A DNA stretch of 64,000 bases from NCBI RefSeq assembly GCF_000247815.1, contig NC_021671.1, positions 24,755,338 to 24,819,337 on the forward strand, written 5' to 3'. Origin of the DNA: Ficedula albicollis. Its lineage: Eukaryota > Chordata > Aves > Passeriformes > Muscicapidae. Positions 24,269 to 38,119 of this stretch are shown in pieces (the first letter of the stretch is position 1; every line of letters starts with the position of its first letter). Made by a program: the position numbers and the translations under genes. The notes below the pieces were generated by a model. That model was not told the DNA's origin, searched no databases, and saw only the letters and a program-made list of their open reading frames with translations.

Positions 24269-26505
24269 AAAAACACAGAGAGAACCAAGATGAAATTAAT
24301 AATGCTTTGAAACATATAGAGGTTTTACCCTTTCTCTTCCAGCTTGTTTTGAGCCAATGGCCCTAAGTTTTTCTATGAAGTTTTTGATATTTGCTGTGAT
24401 TTTTCTTTGTTCTGATTTCCAACTACTGTTAAATTATATAGCAGCTGCAGAAGCATGTTCTCTTAACCAAAATATCAATAAGGTTTGGCCAATTTCCTTA
24501 CAATACAGAATTTAAAGCTGTAATTTTATATATACTTTACATTTCTAGATGGAGAACTGTGATTTTTTTTCTATATAACTGCATTTGCACTGTTGGGCTA
24601 GGTTTTCTCTCCAAGTGATATGTAAACTGATACCTAAAAGTGGTGAAAAATTTAACTGTGTTCCTTGTCATATTTTATTATGAGAACTTTAGAGTATTAT
24701 TTTTGATGCAGAAATTGGCATTTCCTCTTGCTTTCTGAAAAAAACAAGTGGATATTTAGGGATTTATTTTGTCTTCTACAATCCTGAACTCCCTAAAAAT
24801 GAGACTCATCTGAAACCATCCTGCCAGTTATGATCACGAAGATGTCTCAGTTTGACAGCCTAATCTTTTGCAGGGCTTTTCATTTTTGTAGAGGCTTTCT
24901 TTTTCACCAGCCATCTCATCAGTATGATTGACTAAAGATTTAACAGAGAAACTACCAGGACTGCTGCAAGGCCTGATATCTTTCCGTTAGCAGAGATGGA
25001 TCTGATACAGATCTTGAATGCTTTTGGTTATCAGTGGTTTCTGTGGAATGAGCTTTGTATTTCATAAATGTCTGTTTAAGGACTGCCAGAGAAGAATTTA
25101 GAGCAGTTAGGATGTTTCCTTGATTAGATGGAATCTAAGTGGATACATAGAAAGATAGATAATATATGTTCAGAGGAGTGTGGTTGGATTATAAGCGCTA
25201 GCACTCAAAAGTTAGAGAGCAGCAAGGTAATGTATCCTGTGCAACCCTTGGATTACACTGCAGTTTCTATTTCCCTGGCCACATACTGTTTTCTTTTCCA
25301 CCAGTAAATATTCTCTGCAGACTGAACTGTGTTAGTTCTTGTGCTCCTGCTCCTTGCTCTCCTTTACCTGTCAAGCAGATGATCCAGGATGCACTTAACC
25401 TGCTCAAATCAAGTGCAGCCAACGTGTGCTATCTGATGCCACTGCTGACCTGTTCTCTTTCCACATCTTGTTTGTTAGTCATTGTCCAAAATGTGTTCCA
25501 CACCCTGTATAATGCACGTGACTCAAGGTTTTCTCTAGATACAAAATTATTATTTTCCTCCTGGGCTTTCCTGTAACCTGCTGTAGTCACCAAGTGATGC
25601 ACAAACACCAATTAAGTTATTTTCACAACATACCAGTGAGACAGCATGCTATTATTATACCTAATTTACATGTGGAGGACTGAGGTATGAGGAACTGTGG
25701 TTCCGCTTGTAAGCTATGAGCATCTTTAATTCCACAAGCTGGGACCATTCTTGGAACAGAGACGACCTATTAACTAAGTGAGGTAGGGTTACTGTTGAAA
25801 AATAACATGTGATCATGTAATTTAAAAGTAACTCATACCACGAGTGCCTGATAGAGTCAAAAGAACCTTACTCAAGCAGAGGAAATACTGATATTTCCAA
25901 ATCTTTCAAGCTAAATGTATGGTCTTTAATTAAGTCTTTTAATCTGGCTAATATTTGAAAATTGTAGGATTGATACTGCAAAAAAATCAGAAAAAAGGAA
26001 ATTTCATTAGATCTCATTATCCTGACATTCATGCGAGTCATCAGAAGGGTGTGAGTTCTTTGACCTCACAGCAGAGTCCTACAACACCTGGCTGTCCCAG
26101 CCTGTGCTTCTGCAGAGGTTTAGACCTATCTACTGCTAGCTAAAAAGAAATTTGAGAGGAAAACAACTGCAGTTTCTTTTCTGGATCAATGAGCACTCAC
26201 AGCTGATAGGTAATGTGAAACCACAACCTGAGGCAGTAGCATTTTCTGGAGGGGCAGAATGGGTGTTTTGGTTGTTTTGGGGGAGGGGGAAGTTCAGGTT
26301 TTTGGTGAGTGAGTTTCTAGAGGCACTGTTTCATCAGCAGGTTTCATGGGGATTTTGTAGCATTAGAGGCTCAGATAAGTTCAGTTTGAAAAGAAAGGCA
26401 TTGATTTACTCAGTCTCCCAAATATGACCCTCAATGTTGAATTTCCACCTCTGCTGATCAGACACGTTTTGAGTTGCTTCCAACATTTCTCCTATGATTT
26501 TGCTT
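24269..26505. other. AT-rich unassigned DNA
   Basis: No gene, RNA or repeat family recognised. Confidence 0.6.
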
Positions 26506-26660
26506 ATGTTTATAGTAAAGCTTCGTGAAAACAGTTCTACTAATCCCTCTAGGAAAAGAAAAAAAGAGAGAAAGAAAAATTCATGTTTATAGTAAAGCTT
26601 CGTGAAAACAGTTTTACTAATCCCTCTAGGAAAAGAAAAAAAAGAGAGAAAGAAAAATCC
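26506..26660. repeat. 77-bp direct tandem duplication
   Basis: Copies start at 26506 and 26583 (atgtttatagtaaagcttcg). They end in a purine-rich gaaaaagagagaaag run and differ by one substitution (cagttcta/cagtttta) and one A of run length. Confidence 0.92.
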
Positions 26661-28912
26661 TTACTGTTCATATTGTCAGATCCACTAGGTAATCACTCAG
26701 TAGTATACTCCAGAACCTGGCCTGAAAATAAGACAATTGCAAGATCCTGCTATATTACGTGTTAATTTATTCCTCAAGGAAGGCATTTTACTCCTCGTCA
26801 CTTCCCTCGTTATCTTTAACAACTTCCATAATCTAATTGTGGGTTTGGTTTATCATTTGTACACATGGCTTGAGTGCAGTCTTCCCATATGCAAAAATTT
26901 CTTTGTATTTTTATTTGTCAAGAGATAAAACCAATGAGTTCCATCTAAATTAGAAGCTTCCTTTTATCTTTTAGTTTGAAACCCTTAATCCACTAATATC
27001 TCTTGACATCAGGCACAAAGATGAGGAGAGTTTAAAGATATCTAGATAAATCATACATACACATATTGTGACTCAGTGTATCCACCTAGTCTGTGATTTG
27101 TGCCATGTTAGTAATGTGTCCTGTGCATCTATTTGTTACACAGTGCAAGGCTGGCCTTGAAAAGGGGGTTGGAAGGTCTCTAAACGTGTGGGTTTAGGAA
27201 AAACTATGAATATTTATTACTCTTATTTATGGGTTTTTTTCTATGTGGAAAAAGATGTTTTTCTTTTACCTCTTATGGCTGAGAAAAAACAGGAAAATCT
27301 GCCAGCAGCTGGAGCTGTAGATTTGTGCAGTAGCTCACGCATTAAAAGCCCTGGAAAAACCTGTGTATTTTATTATGAAATAATTTTCTTGGAACTGCTG
27401 CCTTACAGTTTTAAAAAAAGAAATTGAGCAATACAGAAATAACACTAAATCTTAAAAGGATTACTTTAAAAAGGTTAGCTCAGAGGGGTTTTCTCCTTGA
27501 ATTTGCTTTGTTTGCAGTCAGTGACTGCACTCCTCCATAGCAATATATGTCCTCTGAGTACAGAGTCCTCAAGGGTTTATCAAGCCTGCTCTCTCTCTCT
27601 AGTGCTGATGCTAACGTATTCACACTCAGGAGATAAAAGGGAAACACATCTGATGGCTCACCAGAGGCAACATTTCATTGTGTCAAGCTCCTTTTCCCAA
27701 AGAATAATGACTTCTTTCCAATTATTGGGAGCCATCTCTTACACGAGTACTACATGTGTTGATACCTTTAAAACACCCAGGGCTCTCCAGCCCTGCTGAA
27801 GTCAGTGGAAATGAAGCGCACTTTAATTTTAAGAGTGATCAAAGCCTGGCCCAAGGGACATCTATCCTGATGGTCAGAGTCATTACTAACCCTGAGACAG
27901 GAGTAATCTCTATAAAAGATGGAGGTGCAGACAAAGCACATTTTCAGACACAGAACAGGAGCCTTTTCCCTCACATACAATCTGCCAGTTCTCAGCTCCT
28001 CGAGGCTGTCCTCAGTCTCTAGCTCAGCAAAACACTTGAGACAAATACCTGAAGTTAGGTGCGTGAGTATTCAGACTCAAATAACACTGAAATGGGCAGT
28101 ATTACTGTATTATTAAGATTTATTCTCTCCTCTATATTTTCATAGCTAAATTCTCCTCCACTTGCCTGAGACCCACAGAATAAGCTTAGAAAGCTCTCGG
28201 AAGTTTTCCCAGGCTGAAAATTCTCAGTAATATTCATCTACTTTTTTAACTTTATCTGTCTTGTAAACATTTTTGCAAATAAAACATTTTTCACTTTATT
28301 CTCAAGGGGAAAAGGGGGGTCAGTAAAGTGGCAAGATAAGGTTTCCCACCTTTTTCTTTAGGTCTTCCTTATTTTTAAAAAACAATTAATTTTCTACAAC
28401 TGCTATATTTTATCTTTACTAGAATATCCTACTGATTTTTTAATATAAACTCAATTTAAGCTACAGGCTTCTCAATGTCATTAGCCTATTTAACACTATT
28501 TTGATTTTAATGTGTCAGTGTAAATCAATATCAAACTGGATATTTGAGCCATTATGGCATCTTCCTTGTTACCCTAAGCAACTATTTACCATATTCTCAG
28601 ATTTATTTATTTTTTTAAAGTAAATATGTTTGCTTTGTCTCTAGGATGTTCTTTCAGCTTGTTGATTAAACTACAAATTGCAAAGTTTGACTTGAAGCCC
28701 TTGGGGTGCTCTGATCCCACACTGAGCAGAGCAGAGCTTTCCAAAATAAGCTTGCTAACGTCAGAACCTCTTGTTGCTAAGAGAAGAAGCAAGTGTAACC
28801 TGGTAAAAGCACGTTGTTTCAACAATTCCATTTGTCCAAAGACAATGGAAGTAGCTTTAAGCAATGCATACCAAATTGTTACATCAGCCTGTTTTACTGG
28901 AAAAAGAAAAAT
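26661..28912. other. Unassigned DNA
   Basis: No gene recognised. The stretch 27770-27860 contains a gaagtcagtgg motif that recalls an old amniote repeat, too short to call. Confidence 0.55.
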
Positions 28913-29020
28913 ATTGGAAGGCTATTGAGGAAAGTGGCAGGGATAAAAAAGGCCCATATTCTCTACATTGGAAGGCTATTGAGGAAAGTGGCAGGGATTA
29001 AAAACCCCCATATTCTCTAT
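28913..29020. repeat. 54-bp direct tandem duplication
   Basis: Copies start at 28913 and 28967 (attggaaggctattgagg). The right parts differ (aaaaaaggcccatatt against taaaaacccccatatt). Confidence 0.9.
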
Positions 29021-32000
29021 TTACAGAGATTGGAGAATGTGTATGTGTTCTATCAGTCAGAAAATTAATGGAGTTGAGAATGACCTACCCCAGGCAAATA
29101 ATGTACAGTACATGCAAGTTCTCAAAAGAATTTCCAATTAAGCTTCTTTTTATTACCACACTAACCAAAGGCTCCACTACTACATGGTACATTACTTTTG
29201 AGAACTAAATATTAATTTAGATCAGAGGTATGTATTCCCATTCCAGCTATGAGGAATGCTACACAATACTGATTCTCCTCTAGGAGCAGCATGTAAATTC
29301 ATATATACTTCACAATATATGCAATTTACATTCACCTGGATGAATCTCTGCACTGTGGTCCTTTATTTCTCTTCATCTGCAAATCTATTAAAATGAAAAT
29401 GAAACACCCTACAGTTTTGCATTTTGACCTTCTTAAAGACCCATGAAAACACACATACATGCCTGAGAAGACAAAATTAGAGTAAAATACAAGAGAATTC
29501 TTAGCCTTCACTGCCACAGATTACAAAAATGACATGTTATATTGGCTATGTGGGTTTGAATTAAAAATTTGTGAGTTTTTTGAAGGTTCACAAACTTTAC
29601 AGATAAATGGTAGGTAACATATACTTAACTAATGGCAGTGGAATACAACTTATTGATCCCTACTGTGTCATCAGACAAAGCAGAACTGAGGCTCCACAGA
29701 GTGAAATATCCAATGAGTTTCAGCATGAGAAATTTACTTAGCAGGAAAACCACATTCGTATGTTTGATTACTTTATCATGTATTTTATGGAAACAACTTA
29801 CATATCAGTGGGGCTGGCTTGACTTTTCTGTGCAAAATTATTGTATCATGAAAATACTGATATTTCAAAAGCACAAGAGGAGCAGTTCTGCTGGTTTGTG
29901 TCCTACCTTTATGTTTGGTTTTTTTTTTTTCAATTTCTTGCATTTTAATTCCCTTTAAATCACTGCAGGATTAAATGCCATCTTTTATTTACCAATTTGC
30001 ACAGCCTTTATGGATACATATACATTTACACATTTATACCAAAATCATTCTGTTTTAAATGCCTAAAGTAAGAAGAAAATATCTGTGCTCAAAAGAGATA
30101 AAGAATATTTCAGTTTTAGAAAATGGTTCATGATTCAAAATCTCATGTTTTTGTGCTCTTTTTATTGGCTTAGGAGAGTTATGAATCCTTTATGTGTTAT
30201 GGAACACATAAAACTGAGTCTGACTTCAGGAACATTGTCTCAGTTCAGGGCAGCTCTGCCTTGCTTGTATATGTGATCATGCTAATTGTTATAAGGAAGA
30301 ATAACATCAGAAACACCCCCAAACAGACCAATGTCTTATCATTCAGCCAACACTGGAAGGCAAAATCAGTTTTTTATCACCCCAAACTAATTTCCCTGGG
30401 AGTTCATAGAAAGACTTGGGATTTTGTTGGTCTTTGCATTAGATGCAACAGATGTTCAAGTGGAGCTTCCTGATCTCTGGACCTCATTTGTGTTTCCCCT
30501 TACTATGTGCTTCTCCTGATTTTAAAACTGACACCAAACTCTGCCTTAATTTTCCCAGGGTTATTAAACTAATTAATTTGAATTAAATCTGCAAGGTCCT
30601 GTAGTGGAAAAGTCTATGTTAGCACAGTGTACTGTTATCCAGTACAATGAATTCCAAAATAATTGTTCCTTTAATGAGAGTTTAACTCAACCACAATCTT
30701 TTGAGATCACTAGCAACATATATCTGAACAAGACTCTAGCTATAGAGAGATTTAATAGAAAAACAATTTGCAGGGTTTTATTTCAAGTTTTTATATACAA
30801 GACCTTGAAGGTTTGAAGGTATACAGTTACACAATCACAAGGCAAAGATTTAATGTCTCTCTAATTAGGAACATGACCAGTTCTGTTAATTTACCTGAAG
30901 AAGGAATGGCTGTTCAATGGAATGAGCATTCATCTGGACCCTGGGAGATTGCAGCTCAGCTCCTTGTTTTCCAGCCATCTCCTCTGTGACTATTTACAAA
31001 TCATATATACCCAGGTTCTGACAAATATTCCATTGTCTGCCATTAAAATCTTGTTTTACCTCAGTCAGTTGCCTAAATCAAAGAAATAAAAATAACCCCA
31101 TGAAAATAACCAAGGTTGTTTGATATCTCAGAATATTCCCTATCCCACTTAAAAAGACCATCTGTATCTCTAGCACTGCTTACAAATGTGTCCTTGGTAT
31201 TGCCACCTCCTTGATCTGCTTTAATACAAAGCTCATTTCTTTCAAAATCTTATTCTACCTCTTACTTATTCTTAAATCCTTATTTCTGTGCATCAGAACT
31301 AAAATCTTCCATGCTGTATTTATTCACTTAGAAAATGGGATGACTTTAACTGAATTGTTGCAATAATGAAAGTACTTCCATCTAAGAAATTTGTATTAAT
31401 CAAGTTTAGTGCTAAAATAAATGTACTTCACATATGAAGAGCTTAGTCAAATAACTAATCAAAACTAAGCACTAAAATTCAGGAAATTTACAAACAGTCC
31501 AAACAAAGTAACTATATGAAACATTCAAACAAAGTCAAGTAGAATTATGAAGAAAAAATCACTAGATATTTTATTAAATTTGGCTTTATTTGATTGTCTT
31601 CACAAAATCGTGTTACAGAGGTTGAATGTGAAAACACTCTATGCAAAGTATACACCCCAAAATAAATATACTCTGTCTACTCATCAATGCACAGCAGCAA
31701 CATTCTTTTCAAAACTAGTCTCTGGAAAAAGTGTTGCAGTTGCTGAAAAACTTGAAGTTTAAAAGAAGACATATCCTCATGTTTCCACATTTTTTGAACT
31801 TTATAAAGTTCATATCTTAAGTAAATACTTCCTTTTTCTGGTTCAGAATATGATTTTTAAATTTCAATTTTACTTTTATGAAAAAATGTAAACACCTAGC
31901 AAAATTGGAGTTCAGGACTTTCAAACAATCAAAATGAAAAATTGTATTAGTCAATTACAATTTTCTATTTGATTACTGGATCATGCAAATGCTTGGAAAT

Positions 32001-34731
32001 TAGATTTACTGTCTTGGTGGAAATATTTATTTAAGGCTTAAAGTATGGAAGAGATTTTCTTCCTACTTTGCCCTCCTAATAACAGTTAAAATTGATGTTT
32101 TGGGTTTTTTCTTCACCAGGAAATACCAGATTGATTTATTTGGCAGCTGGCATTCAAATGGCAGTTTAAATTCAGCAGCCTATTGCACAAATTTTGGAAA
32201 AGCGTGTCTACGTTTGTCAATGCTCCCTTTCCCACAAGAGATTTTAAAATTTAACATCTGTGAGTTAACAAGAGAAGTCTTTCTCTCTTGCCAGCATTTT
32301 ATAACACAGTAAAATTGTTGTTTCTAAGATATATAATTGAACATTTACTCTGGACTAAATTTGTTCAGCTGTGACTACATCAGGCAAAACAGAAGAATCA
32401 AGACCCTTTTATCATTGTGCATTACAGGACATGGAGTTTGCACTGTAACTTTATTCCCCCCTACCTCTAGAAGTACCAACTCTTTCCTTACTTGTGTTCA
32501 CCTGCTCTTTAATTAGCACCTTGCAAAGCTGCACACCTGCACCAGCTCTGTTCTCACCTCACTGCACATTGCCCATTATGTTTCCACAGCACACCCCACG
32601 CAGAAATAATTTTGTCACTACATCATTACACCTCCTTCCCTTGCAGGGAATCCAGGCAAAAGTCACCTGTTTAAAACGATGTTATTCTTGGGGAACAAGA
32701 GCTATTAATTTTCTTTTTAAAAACATTAAGCCTTTTCACGTAAAAACCTTGCATATCCAATATCAGTTTTGCAACTGTTAAGATCAGTGTAAGGGGTTGA
32801 AAAAAAAACAAACAAAACAGAAACACAGTTTTCTCTTTGGATCTCATTAGCAAGTATGCCAAACCACAGCCAAAGGTTTTGAAATGTTCCCACTGTTGAA
32901 ACATATAATTTTGCATTAGGTGTATTTCTTGTAAAGTCACACCAACCCTGTTCAATTGGGCTGGTTGCTCCTGGTGAGGAGTTCTTTTACTTTTCTGTGT
33001 TACAACACATTTTGTGTAAACCACATGCACATAGAAACACATGTCACACTCACCCAGGAGCTCAGCTGCTCATGAATAACTTAACTGAGAAGTAATTCAG
33101 GAAACCCCCAAAACCTTGTGAATGTCAGGGGAGTCTGATGCTTGGTCACATTTTGAACTGTAGTAAGGAACACTGTTTCTTATGCATTTCCATACAGTGA
33201 AAGAACTGTGTTCCTCCGAGCCTCTGCCATATGACAAACATCCTGTCATGGGGTGTATTTTCCTCAGATTCCCAGACAGCTGTGCACAGGTACATTTGTG
33301 AGTATACGTGTCTGCAGGAAATGAATGGAGTGATAATCTACCCTAATACTATTTACATCATGAACTGTCATTATAAACGATAAATTATATGCAAAATGGA
33401 ACTTTAAAAAAATGTCACAGTGGCTTTATTTTTCCTCTCCATATATTTGGTATGATTTATTTAAGTAAAAACACTGAATATTCTGTGACTTTCTTAATCC
33501 CCTAGGGTCTGTAATTCTGTTTCTATGTGATCACTTATGTCTCTTTGAAGCAAGTAGGATATGATGCTAAATGCTTCCCAAGCAAAACTACCATGAATCA
33601 CTAACTTTTTGTGGTCGTGGTACAGAGTTGTAAATAATTTCACCAAAGCTAGCAAGGGCTTCTTAGACAGTCATATACTCTTATAAGCAGAGTATTGCAG
33701 TCTTCACAGAACATAAAATTGCAAAATACAGTAATGGAAAATTATGGTGGGGAAGAAACTGTGATCAAAATCACTAAAATGAATATACCTACAAAAAGCA
33801 AAGAGCAAGGTTTATGTGGAATGACATTTTTACCTGAGCCACATCCTTTGCTTAGCAGGGTGTGTTTGTGCCTTCAGTGGTACACCACTGGTATACCAGT
33901 TAAATTCTGAGCTGTTTACTGATATTTTTAAGAAATAACTGTGCAACTGATCCTTGTTGAATAGAACAGTCATAATTAAATTACTTTAATGGCAAAACAG
34001 AGTTAGGACTAAGAAAAAATGCAAGCATTTTAAGAACAAAGGCATGTCAAGGAAATTGCATAGTATTTGAGATCAGAGCTTTCAGCACTGAAAAAACTTT
34101 AAAAAATTAAAAAGCCTGTTGAGAGGTGTAAGTATGCAATAAAAGTTAACTGCCATATATTAATATGCAAAATCCACAGACATTTGCAAAGTAGAGAAGA
34201 TGTTGCATGTTTGCAACTCAACAATAATCAAATGTTAGTTTCACAGTATTCTAATGACATTCCTGTGGATTAGTGTTAAAAGATTTCCGTCAATGAAGAA
34301 CAGTTACTTAAATTCAAGTTGGGCATACAACATAAATATGTCTAATGATTCCATTTTAAATATTTGTTTTAATATTAAATGAAAACCAATTTAGAGTGAA
34401 ATATTTCATGGGTTTGGCATCTACTGGTTGAAAACAATACCTTTAGAATGGGAAAACTCCACTCCATTTCCTGTCCTAATTCTTGTTACAACTTGCAAAG
34501 AATATTTAGTTCCAATGGTTGCACTACTCAGCAGATACATTCCTGCCCAAGAAACCCAGCCAAGTGTTGAGATTAAATCTTTATTTAAATTATAAGATAA
34601 AAATAGTGCCATGTGCATATTTTTTCTCTGTACCCTATGGTATTATGACCTAGATACCAATCTCTGTAACAATGAATCAGTGAAAGAAGCGATAACTCTA
34701 AAATCCTGTTGAGAAAACACACATCATGCAG
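29021..34731. other. AT-rich unassigned DNA, 5.7 kb
   Basis: The longest featureless stretch in the first half. Open frames are at most 123 codons and unrelated to known proteins. I see no repeats beyond short A/T runs. Confidence 0.6.
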
Positions 34732-35125
34732 TCACAGAGTCACAGAACGGCTGGGCTTGAAAGGGACATCTTTTGGTCATCTGATCTAGTCCCTCTGCCC
34801 ATGCAGGGCCACCTGGAGTTGGGCCATATCCAGGACCATGCCCAAAATACCCACAAGAATGGAGACTCCACAGGCAATCAGTCTGTGCCCATGCTCAGTC
34901 ACCATCACAGTGAAAAGCATTTCCTGATATTCAGAAGGAACCTCCTGTGTTCCATGTTGTGTCCACTGTCTCTTTCTCTGTCACTGGGCACCTCTGAAAA
35001 ACAGCCCATTTCTTTCCTTTTTACAGCCTCCCTTCAGATATTTAAACATATTGACAAGAGCTCCCAAAGTACCAATTCAGCTCCATGTATCACTAAGTTT
35101 AACTCAAACCTTTTCATCTCCTGAT
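34732..35125 (-). mobile_element. CR1 LINE 3' region, minus strand
   Basis: The plus strand shows the complement of the CR1 3' end in full order: tcacagagtcacagaacggc (34732), cttgaaagggac, tctgatctagtccctctgcc, gcagggccacctggag, gagactccaca (34862), cagtcaccatcacagtgaaa (34898), cctcctgtgttcc (34950), tcactgggcacctctgaaaa (34980) and cagatatttaaacatattga (35035). Because the terminal octamers are at the left, the element is on the minus strand with its 3' end at 34732. It is a 5'-truncated copy of about 390 bp, the normal product of incomplete reverse transcription. A 132-codon plus frame across it is antisense to the element and is not a gene. Confidence 0.9.
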
Positions 35126-37842
35126 CAACATTTAAAGGCTGGAGTAGGCTTCAGACAGCTATTGCAATACCTAAACCATGGACATCTGTCCTACTGTTAA
35201 ACAGATAGGACTTTTTGAGGTTTTTTTCAACATTGCAAATCATCCTGACAGCCCCTCTACTTGGTTAGTCAGTAGAAAAGCTCAATACCAGCCAAACCTG
35301 GACCTCTCCCCATGTGTGCCCATACACCCCAGAGATGGAAAAAAGTAGCTTAAATGTGTCTGTACCCACTCGTATTGTCAAGACTTCAAACACAGTTAGG
35401 ACACAATACGGACAAAAGTTGAATGTCTCTGATGAGGCACTTCAGCAGTTAAGCAAACAAGGAAACTGCCTGAAGCTGCCTGGATATGTCAAGCCTATCC
35501 CATTAGGGGAATCCAAACCAGAGTCATGTCCTGGTCTTTGCCCCAAAACTAGCATGGAGTCACACTTTGTAAATATTAGGAGGATGTAATTTTGGCATGC
35601 ATGTGATCATCCAGCTTTTCTATAGCCTAATGGTAATAATACTCAGATGAGAGTCTTGTCTTTTATCAGTGATGTCTTCTTCTAGGGAAGTGTCCATCAA
35701 CCCAAAGATAGAAGAGACCAAGAGAGAACACACTTTGCTGTGTCTTATAGGTGGACGACTGTATAGCCAAGAGATAAGAGTAGTTATTTTTCTTCATAAA
35801 TATTTCTTCTAGATCACTCTACTATTATTCATAATAAAAATATTGTTTTAATTATATTAATCACATAGAATTAAATAAATCTACTATCTCTATCCTTTTT
35901 TCCTTCTTCAACAAATGAATTCTGAAATGTCTCTATGCAGTCTGAGAAAAATTGTTTCTCATATGTCAAATAAATTAATCTATAGAAGACACAGATTATG
36001 AAAAGTATCGCACACATAAATACTGAAATTAATGTGTTTATTTTGCAGTGCCAATGCAAGTAAGTCCTGTCATTTTTGTATACAGCCTTGGGAATGACAG
36101 CATCAGTTATCATCAATCAGAGGAAAGAATACAATAAATACCAATCTGTATAAAGTAAAAATAATCTGTACTTTTCTGACCACTACCAAAACAAAAGACC
36201 ATGGGAACATAAGTCATTTATATTTATAAGACTTACTGTTTTAGATACACAGAGAATTTAGCATTTTTACTGGACTTGATTGATTAAAAATAATTTCCCA
36301 ATAATTAGTCAAGGCCCATACTCTGAAAATTCACACATGGTATCTATACAAAATATATTAGCAACACAACTGGGAGACTAGCTCTTAATAAACTATTTAT
36401 TGAAAGAGCTATGCTGCTAATGAAATACATGCCACATTCTCAAGATACATTTTTTTTCTCAAATGCTTTGCCACATTCTCAAAACACATTTTTTTCTCAA
36501 ATGCTTGTTACCCTCTATCACCCAGATAAGGGGAGGCAACAGTGGGGGTTAGATGTTGCTGACTCTTAGAGCTGACAATGAAAACTTCTGAAGAACAATT
36601 CAGTGCTCAATCTGTTATGTCTTTTGGTCACACAATCTGGCTTCTGCATTGTGAATGGAAAAATTCATAGTCCCTGTTTGACTGAATTCTTATACCCTCA
36701 GGTATAAAAAAAGATGCCTTGAACAGCAGTGCAAATAATTTCACAATTTATAGCAACCACAATTGACTACACTCATACACACAAAGATGAGAAGTTTTCT
36801 GTCAAAAACACAGCAAACACTTCTCCAGCACAGTAACACTTGCATCTGTTGAATGAACTCATCATTTAAAAATGTCATTGAAGTTGCTCTGGTATCTCTG
36901 AAAAACATATGGAAGAAAATGTGTCTAGCACCTGTGGGTTTTTTTATATAACAGACTATGTTCTACAGAAGCAATTAATTACAAAAATTTTTACAGGCAC
37001 TTTTTCTTGTTCCTTCAGTCTCAATATGGTTTCATTTGGTCTGAAAATGTACTGGTATATCCAGAATCCCCTTAAAAACAAATGCAGTTTTGGCTGTTCT
37101 AGTTTTAGGCTGGTGTTTTACAGCTTCCCTGTGAAGTGTTTTGTGGATGTGCTTCATATTTTAGCTCTGTAGAGTCATGAATACAGAAGGGAAAATGATA
37201 ATGTAAAAATTCATTGATTATGGACATATTCCTACAAACTTTCTGCTGGTCAGTAGCAGAGCTGACTAGCAACTAGCAAAAGATGAGTATGGTTCTCCCA
37301 GGCTTCAGCCATGGAAAGTGGTGTACTTGCATGATCTCTGTATGAAAGTAGTTTTAAACCAGTTACCATGGACAAAGGAAAAAGAAATTTTATTTTCTTG
37401 AACATGGAGTCACACAATGAAAAAAAATATCCATAGAAGTCTATATGTAGCATTCCAAATGTGTAAAAAACTCATCTCTTAATGTTCTCAAAAACTGCTG
37501 ATGGGCAAATATGTAACAAAAAATATAAGAGTTTCTGCTATTTTACTTCTTTGGAGGACCATTATTTTCTTTCATTATTTTCATACTGTTCTTACAGTGA
37601 CAAATAATTTGGATAAGAAGAAAGGGGCAAACAAAACAGAACAAAAAAAAGTATTTTATCTTAGAGTATTTCCTCATCTATGAAACTGTTGTAACTAGGT
37701 GTTTATTCAGGCAGAACACATTTTATCTCTCCCTGTTTAAATTAGTGGTATTAATAGTTATTTGGTCAGCTAAATATATAATTACAGTGTACAGATCTAC
37801 CCAATGTTTGGGGCTTTTTTATATAAGGAAAATGAATTATAA
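35126..37842. other. AT-rich unassigned DNA
   Basis: No gene recognised. It holds one short duplication listed separately. Confidence 0.55.
36431..36508. repeat. 39-bp direct tandem duplication
   Basis: Copies start at 36431 and 36470 (gccacattctcaa) and differ by two substitutions and one T of run length. Confidence 0.88.
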
Positions 37843-38119
37843 CTTCACTAGTCCTGTGACACTGTAGACTCCTTCCCTACACACCAGTGTGGTGGGGAGG
37901 TGTAAGATGATTGTGCCTCCAGAAAAGCAAAGAATTTCCATATTTCAGATTGTGGTGGGGAGGTGTAAGATGATTGTGCCTCAGAAAAGTAAAGAATTTC
38001 CATATTTCAGACTTCACTAGTCCTGTGACACTGTAGACTCCTTCCCTACACACCAGTGTGGTGGGGAGGTGTAAGATGATTGTGCCTCCAGAAAAGCAAA
38101 GAATTTCCATATTTCAGAT
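37843..38119. repeat. Nested tandem duplication, P-Q-Q-P-Q layout
   Basis: P (37843-37887, cttcactagtcctgtgac) is followed by Q1 (37888-37950, tgtggtggggaggtgtaag), Q2 (37951-38011), P (38012-38056) and Q3 (38057-38119). The P offset is 169 bp and the Q1-Q2 offset is 63 bp. Q3 matches Q1 (gcctccagaaaagcaaag), while Q2 reads gcctcagaaaagtaaag. Confidence 0.92.

Noticed and set aside
27770..27860. gaagtcagtgg motif recalling an old amniote interspersed repeat
   Set aside because: Match is limited to a short motif; not enough to name a family or set borders.
34726..35124. 132-codon plus-strand frame
   Set aside because: It is the antisense of a CR1 3' untranslated region, which is not coding.
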